A DNA stretch of 64,000 bases, from NCBI RefSeq assembly GCF_040939455.1, contig NC_134113.1, forward strand, positions 13,378,501-13,442,500, written 5' to 3'. How positions within the stretch are numbered: the stretch's first letter is position 1; each line of letters starts with the position of its first letter. The position numbers and the translations under genes are program-made. This stretch comes from Microcebus murinus. Its lineage: Eukaryota; Chordata; Mammalia; Primates; Cheirogaleidae. The notes under the pieces are model-generated. The model was not told where the DNA came from. It ran no database searches and was given only the letters and a program-made list of their open reading frames with translations. Shown here in pieces: positions 58,791 through 64,000 of this stretch.

Positions 58791-60416
58791 AGCAGGAGGA
58801 AGGAAGGACCTTCGGCCCGCAAAAAATAAAAATGATCCCCTTGTTTTCAGCGCGTTCTAGAACAGAGCTGCACGTCAGAGGAAAAACGGAGCAGCTTCGA
58901 GCTAAAAGGCTTGGCATTAAACTTTGACACTTTAATGGTCCCTAGGATATTAGATAATATTTTATCCTATAATGTTCTTTTCCAACACGGTAATGGCATC
59001 AAAAACAGATACGATCTCTCATCCCTGCGACGTGCACGGCGAGACTCGTCCCCGCAGAGATAAGACAGCAGGACCCGAGCTTCGCAGCTAACTTATCCCG
59101 AAGCTGCGCTGCAAACGTCTCCTACTTCTTCGCCGCGGACGCCGCTGTGCGGTCGGCAGCTTCCCCCGCGTCCGCGCGGCGCGGTCTGCGCTGAGCCTAG
59201 GTAAACAGCGCCCGGGAGCGGGAGGGCGCGCGGAGGTGGCGGGGTCGCCGTCCGCCAGGCTGGAGGGGAGGCGTGGGGGAGGTCCCGCCGGGCCGGCCGC
59301 GGCCGAGCGCGCGGCACCCAGCGGGGAGCCGGGTCCCCAGCCCTGCGGGCGCGAACCCCCGGAGGCCCGGCGCCCAGCCGACCTCGGGGAGCGAGGCAGC
59401 CGGAGCTCGGCGGCCTCCCCTGCGCACCCTCCCCGCCCTTTGCAGGAACCAGGGTGGGCTTCCCGCTGCGTCGCGCGCGCCCCGGCGCGCAGGGACAGGC
59501 GCGCAGAGGGGAGGCAGACCCCCGGAGGCCCGCCCGGCTGGGGAGAGGTGGGGACCCGGGGGGAAGGGGACCCCAGAAGCCCTGGGACCGAGCTGAGGAA
59601 AAACCCGGGAGCTGGATCGCGCGCCCGGAGCTTCGGGCTCCGAGTCCGAGTTGTGCATCCCTCGGCGTCCTGTCTCTCTCCTCCTCTGGGCTTTCTCTCC
59701 AGGGAGGCCGCCCCCCATCCACCCTCACACCCCGCCCCGGTACCCCGGCCAGTCTCACGCATTCCTCCCTAGCGTGGGAGGACTCGCGGCACCCCACCCT
59801 CGCCCTTAGCTCCCGGAGGCTGGAGGTCCATTCAATGGGATGTTGTGCGCGGGCTCCAGTGCCAGGAAGGAGAGAACAAGAACAAAACCGGAACGAGGAG
59901 GGGGCGTGCTGTGCGTGCATGGGGGCGCATGTGTGTGCGTGTTGCAGGGGGCACGGAAACGCCGTTTCCCTAAAAGAATACAGAAAAATCCTTGGACAGG
60001 ATTCTCGGATACAGACTCCAAAAAGATGCTGTCAAAGCCCTTCAACGGGGCTTCTCGCAGCCTCAGGCTGCCCCATACCCTGCCCACCTCCGAGAGAAGC
60101 GGAGACCCGGGAAGGGGAAACTTCCTACTTCCCACGACGGCTGCTGTGCAAAAGGAGGGTGGGCAGGCTGCACGGCCCTACGAGCTTGCAAGCGTCTCCA
60201 CAGCAGCAGCTGCGCACCCGTCCCGCCTCCCTTCCCCCTCTTTCCGCGAGGCACGCCAAGCCCGAGGCGGCCGGGAGCGGCCCGGGTGGGGGGAGAAGGG
60301 CGGGGAGCGCCCAGCTTGCAGCCTTTCACGCCGACCCGGCCCGGGATCCCGGCTCCGGGTGTTGCTTCCGCCTGCCTGCCTGCCAGCAGCGGCAGGAGGA
60401 GGGAGGAGCCTCGCTG

Positions 60417-60537
60417 GGGGGCGGAGCCCGGGCGGGGGCGGGCCCTCGGCTCGCGCGGCTGCGGCGCTTGCCATTGGCCGGCCTCCCGGTCACGGGGTCG
60501 AGGGCGGGCGCCGGAGCGGGCGCGGGCCCCGCCCCCG
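60417..60537 (+). promoter_or_regulatory. Proximal promoter: GC boxes and inverted CCAAT box
   Basis: GC boxes occur at 60,417-60,424 (ggggcgga), 60,430-60,442 (gggcgggggcggg) and, on the opposite strand, 60,527-60,537 (ccccgcccccg). An inverted CCAAT box is at 60,471-60,477 (ccattgg), likely NF-Y. No TATA box lies within the usual distance. The arrangement suggests a dispersed start site about 60,540-60,640. The direction is inferred from the downstream splice donor. Confidence 0.6.
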
Positions 60538-60559
60538 CTCGGAACCCAGCCCCGGCTCG

Positions 60560-61611
60560 CGGTCCCCCCCAGCTGCACAGACATGACACAGACACACAGT
60601 CACTGCAGCTGCTGAGCGAGCCCGGCGCCCTGGGCACGCGGCGGCGGCGGGGCCAGCCCGGAGCCCGGACCCCAGCACCCGCCCGCCCGTCTTCCCCGCC
60701 GGCCCCCGCGCGGCGGAGCCCGCCTGGCCCGGCGCAGGAGGCGGGGATCGCGCGCCGGCTCCGGCCAGCAGCGCCCGGCTGCCGCGGCTGCAGCGGCCGC
60801 CCAGCTCCGAGCGCCGGGCGCTCCGGGAAGCCGGCGCGTCTCGGAGGCGGCGGCGGCCGAGGCCGGCGAGCGCTCCCAGCGGCGGGGGCCGCCCGCCTCT
60901 GCTCCCTGCACCCACCGCGCTGCGCTCCGCTCGCCGCGCCTCCGCTCCTGTGACCTTCCCGGGGCGCCTCCCCCGGCCCCGCGCCCCAGGCTCCGCGCCC
61001 CAGGCCGGGGCGAGGCCCTCTCCAGCGCCTCCTTCCCGCGGAGCCGCGGGCGGGCGACGCAGGCCCGGGGGGAGGGGGATCCGCGGCCGGCTGCAGCCCC
61101 CCCGCCGCCGCGCTCGGCGCCCGGCCCGGCCGGACTGCCTCTGCCCCGCCGCGCCGGAGCCCGGGCGCCCGGAGCTGGGGGCGCGGCCGCCCTCGCCTCG
61201 CCGGGCCGGTTGCGGGCAGGCCCTGCCCTGAAGGGGCGAAGCTACGGGGAGCGCGGGAGGTGGAGCCGGCCCCGGCGGCCGCTCACCGGACCCAACCCGA
61301 GGCGGACCCAGGCCCCTGCCCATGCGGGGCGCCCCTGGCTCAGAAGAGTCCCCCGGGCAGGGAGCGGTTCCAGGCAGCAGCCTCAGAGGAAGAGAAAGAA
61401 GGGACAGTGCTCAGCTTGGGCGACCCGGACCCTCCCCGCTGTGTTTGGAGCCGGGGGCCGTCGCGAAGTCTGCCCTTGGCACCGCCGCTCAGGCTAGGGC
61501 AGCGCCTGCCGGGACCACGACCCGGACCCCCTGCGCTTCGTAGGCGGCGTCGCCGCCGCGCCACCCGGCTCTTCCGCGGTCTTCCTCTGCCTGGCGGCAG
61601 TCTCGGCCAAG
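60560..61611 (+). other. Putative untranslated first exon of an unidentified gene
   Basis: The right border is a near-ideal donor: ctcggccaag | gtaagagcc at 61,611/61,612. The left border is only an estimate from the promoter elements. Within the segment there are just two ATGs that I find: 60,583 opens a 10-codon frame ending at 60,615, and 61,322 opens a 73-codon frame ending at 61,543. Both close before the donor, so the exon is most likely 5' UTR with upstream ORFs, and the main start codon would be in a later exon outside the window. I could not identify the gene. Confidence 0.5.
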
Positions 61612-64000
61612 GTAAGAGCCCCGGGGTGCGAGAGAGCCGCCGCGGGGGCGCCCTGCTGAGCGGCGCCGGACAAGTTCTCCGAACCTGTGGCTGGTACCCT
61701 CTGTACTCGGGATGCTCGCGGGGAGGGCGGGCACACCCTCTGCTGCCTGAGCCGGGAGCCCTGGAGGGGCTGGAGGTGGAAGTCCCCAGGCTCCGAAGCC
61801 CCCAGGACCCGTCTCAGGGCCTGCCCGGCTCCTAGGCACACGGGCTGCTGACCCGGAGTGAGGAGTTTCCCCGTTAACACCAGAAGGTGAAGTGCCTGTC
61901 CGCCCCCCACTTGTTAGCTGTGAGCACCTGTGTTTTGGGGAGCCTGCTGTGTTTGGACAGTTCCCTCTTTGGCGGTACTGACCTCCCTTTCCTGGTGTGA
62001 TGCTGTGAACTTTGCTCCTTGTTGCGGAGCGCGGAGGCCAATTTGGGGTGAGCGGCCACAGCTTGCGAGCCACTCTTTAGGACGGAGTGGTTGGTTGGCA
62101 GTGGTGTCTGTAAGGGGAAAACCTAACCAGCAGTGTCCGTCCTATTAGACAGAAGCTACTTGTGAGGAGTGATCCATTTATAGCGATCCAGACATTCTTG
62201 TAAATGTCACTGCTTTTGAAGTTTGGAGTGAGGACTCCAAAGTTTGTGCATCCTCAAGTTATTTTGTTCATTGCCTTCTTACCTTCTTTCAAATGTTCCT
62301 CCTAAGGAACCTCATTTCTACAAGCCTGTCCTTGCCTGTTTGAAATTTATGAAGCCTATGAGCTTCCTCCGGAACAATCTGATTTTAAATGGGTCACTTT
62401 GGAGGGAACAGATTGTCTTTTGCACACTGAATCCATCCCCTGGGTGACCCTGTTTAATGGGGATGGATTTTTTTTTTTTCTCTCCTGTGCTGATGTACCT
62501 CGGTTGAGCAGGTTTCTGCTGAATTCAGAATCCGTGAATTTTGTCACTCAGTCCATTAAAATGATCTCCTCAGGGAGCAAAATAGCAGCTTACATTTTCC
62601 GTGAATGTCACAGAAAGTTTTTCAGGGTCTTATGTAAGTGCCCCAAGAAGGAGCTCAGACTCATCTTTCCTCCAAGGGGAGACGGGGAGGGGGTGTCTGG
62701 AGGGAGTGTTGGAGGGGGTGGCTGGTGGGGGCGTCCACCTCACCTAAACCAGATGCCTTTCCACTCTGACACAGGTGGAGACCTGAAGTGCTTATTCACT
62801 CTGTGGAGGCAGTCACCTCAGGTTAATTTTTCTCCTCACCTCTCCTGCCTTCCCACCTCAGGAGTCGGCTTTGATAGACTTAAGATAAGGAAAGGTTCTA
62901 AATTAAGAAAGGAACAAGAGGTGGTTTTTTCCCCTCTTCCCTCACCAATGGGTGACATGAATGAATTACTCACAGTCATGCTGGGCCCTCACTAGGGGAA
63001 AAAATGTTTAAAAAACCTGGGCTTTAAGGTTTCACACATCTCTAAGTGAACCTTTATTTTTCAAGAGTACTTTAGTGAAAATTGCTTGAGCAGAACGCAT
63101 TTATCGAGCCTTTCCCTGTTAATTCCATACCAGGAAGAAAACTAAAACGGAGAAGCAAACTCACGGAGGGTTAGATTGTAGTGGGTTTTCAAGAGTGGTG
63201 AGGAAAGGAAACAAAGCCCCCTGGTAGGCGTACAGAGGTTTGTAAAGAAAAGATCGCATCACTCTGCCATGGGCAGTGGCTGCTAGTACGAGCGGGCCCT
63301 CCGGCTTCACTTAATGCAGTGTGCTGGGTTGGGGATTAACTTTTTGATGTGAAATAATGCAGATTTTTTTGGCTTTTAAACCATAACTGGAAGGGCCTTA
63401 GAAATGAAGTGGACGTTTTTTTGGTCTCAGGTGCTTCCACCTCTTGGGAAGGTTGTGAAGGTTTCCTGTGGTTCTGGATTCCTGAGCTGTGCTTTCTTTA
63501 AAATTGATGTAGAATGCAGGAGAATGTGTCCTGTAGTGTCTCCATTCTTCAGCCACCTACAGTGGCAGGACACTAGGGGGGACTAGTTTTCTATTCCACC
63601 AGTGATGAAGAAGACACAAGGACCCGTTTTACAAAAGACGTCAGGGCTCATGAGCCTAACTTTTTGGTACCCAGTGCTTGCTTGCAAGAACAAGTGGCTT
63701 CCAAATAAATAAATGCTCAAGTGATGGGCCTGCTCTCATTGCAAGTGTCCTTTGGACAGCTCACAACTGGTTAACTGCAAAGTGTTATGTGAAACTCTGA
63801 AAAGACTCAGTTACAGTCTCCAAGTAGATAAGGGCTGTAAGTTTTGGGGAGATAGACCCTCCTGCAGACTCTACCCTTTGGGCATTAGACCGTGCTATCT
63901 TGAAATTCTCTAACAGTTTGTAATCAAAACTTCCCTTTTTGATTTTCTGACTGCACACCACCCACAGTCTTCATAAAATCACATTACTTCAAAACGTCTC
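61612..64000 (+). other. Probable start of first intron
   Basis: The island fades by about 61,900 and composition returns to average. Candidate secondary donors exist (for example 'cttatgtaagtgcccc' near 62,636), so an alternative longer exon is possible. A T run lies at 62,468-62,479. No coding exon, repeat family or RNA gene was recognised. Frames such as 62,399-62,995 (198 codons, plus) lack a recognisable product and begin at a non-ATG codon. Confidence 0.45.

Larger units (their letters stand above)
59040..61900. promoter_or_regulatory. Large CpG island
   Basis: About 2.9 kb of very GC-rich sequence with abundant, undepleted CpG, in sharp contrast to the AT-rich DNA on both sides. It contains many GC boxes and no interspersed repeat that I recognise. 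Such islands mark promoters of housekeeping or developmental genes. Long open frames on both strands (for example 59,454-60,953 plus and 60,490-61,323 minus) reflect the scarcity of stop codons in GC-rich DNA, start mostly at non-ATG codons and are not supported as proteins. Confidence 0.93.

Noticed and set aside
59088..59920. Minus-strand frames of 170-275 codons in the CpG island, possible divergent gene
   Set aside because: Same composition effect, and no minus-strand splice donor or recognisable domain was found. A divergent noncoding transcript is still possible.
59454..60953. A 499-codon plus-strand frame in the CpG island
   Set aside because: It begins at a GTG rather than an ATG, is Ala/Pro/Gly/Arg-rich like every other frame there, crosses the presumed promoter, and overlaps equally long frames on the minus strand. 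GC-rich DNA with few stops explains it.
62399..62995. 198-codon plus-strand frame downstream of the island, possible second exon
   Set aside because: Non-ATG start, no acceptor-like sequence that I trust, no recognisable protein; probably intronic chance.
1..64000. CRISPR arrays, operons, phage or bacterial elements
   Set aside because: The sequence is clearly mammalian; regular spaced repeats are absent apart from the microsatellites and the 17-bp minisatellite.

Overview
The window is mammalian nuclear DNA, most likely from a strepsirrhine primate (probably a Malagasy lemur). The dimeric Alu copies carry an AT-rich linker between the arms (motif ctaaaaatatatagaaaaaa), a form I associate with lemurs and lorises. 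Two L1 3' ends finish with the motif tttgtacccccata, which I recall from lemur L1s. Old mammalian repeats (MIR, L2, MLT1-type LTRs, MER5-type hAT elements) fill much of the rest. The species call rests on recognition, not on a search.

No protein-coding exon can be supported with confidence. Positions 1-58,700 read as a gene-poor intergenic or upstream region. Open frames there are short, mostly start at non-ATG codons, or come from repeats such as the polypurine tract and antisense Alu. Notable contents, in order: a polypurine microsatellite (390-741); an MLT1-type LTR split by an L1 with matching target-site duplications (12,640-13,812); a 5'-inverted, twin-primed L1 (21,229-22,212); an endogenous-retrovirus-like LTR beside a processed RPL12 pseudogene on the minus strand (22,738-23,760); a MER5A split by an Alu (25,345-25,850); an old minus-strand L1 broken by a young L1 tail and an LTR (29,606-30,935); and a roughly 2.3 kb antisense relic of an L2 reverse transcriptase, itself split by an Alu and carrying a 17-bp minisatellite (30,960-33,250).

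The functional landmark is a large CpG island at about 59,040-61,900. It has GC boxes, an inverted CCAAT box, no evident TATA box, and a strong plus-strand splice donor at 61,611/61,612. I read it as the promoter and untranslated first exon of a plus-strand gene whose coding exons lie beyond 64,000; 61,612-64,000 would be its first intron. I do not recognise the gene. The AT-rich, repeat-poor stretch 56,400-58,740 just upstream, with a candidate exon-like segment at 56,283-56,374, is the best place to look for undescribed regulatory or noncoding-RNA sequence. I found no new gene system; the strongest results are the insertion histories and the promoter.
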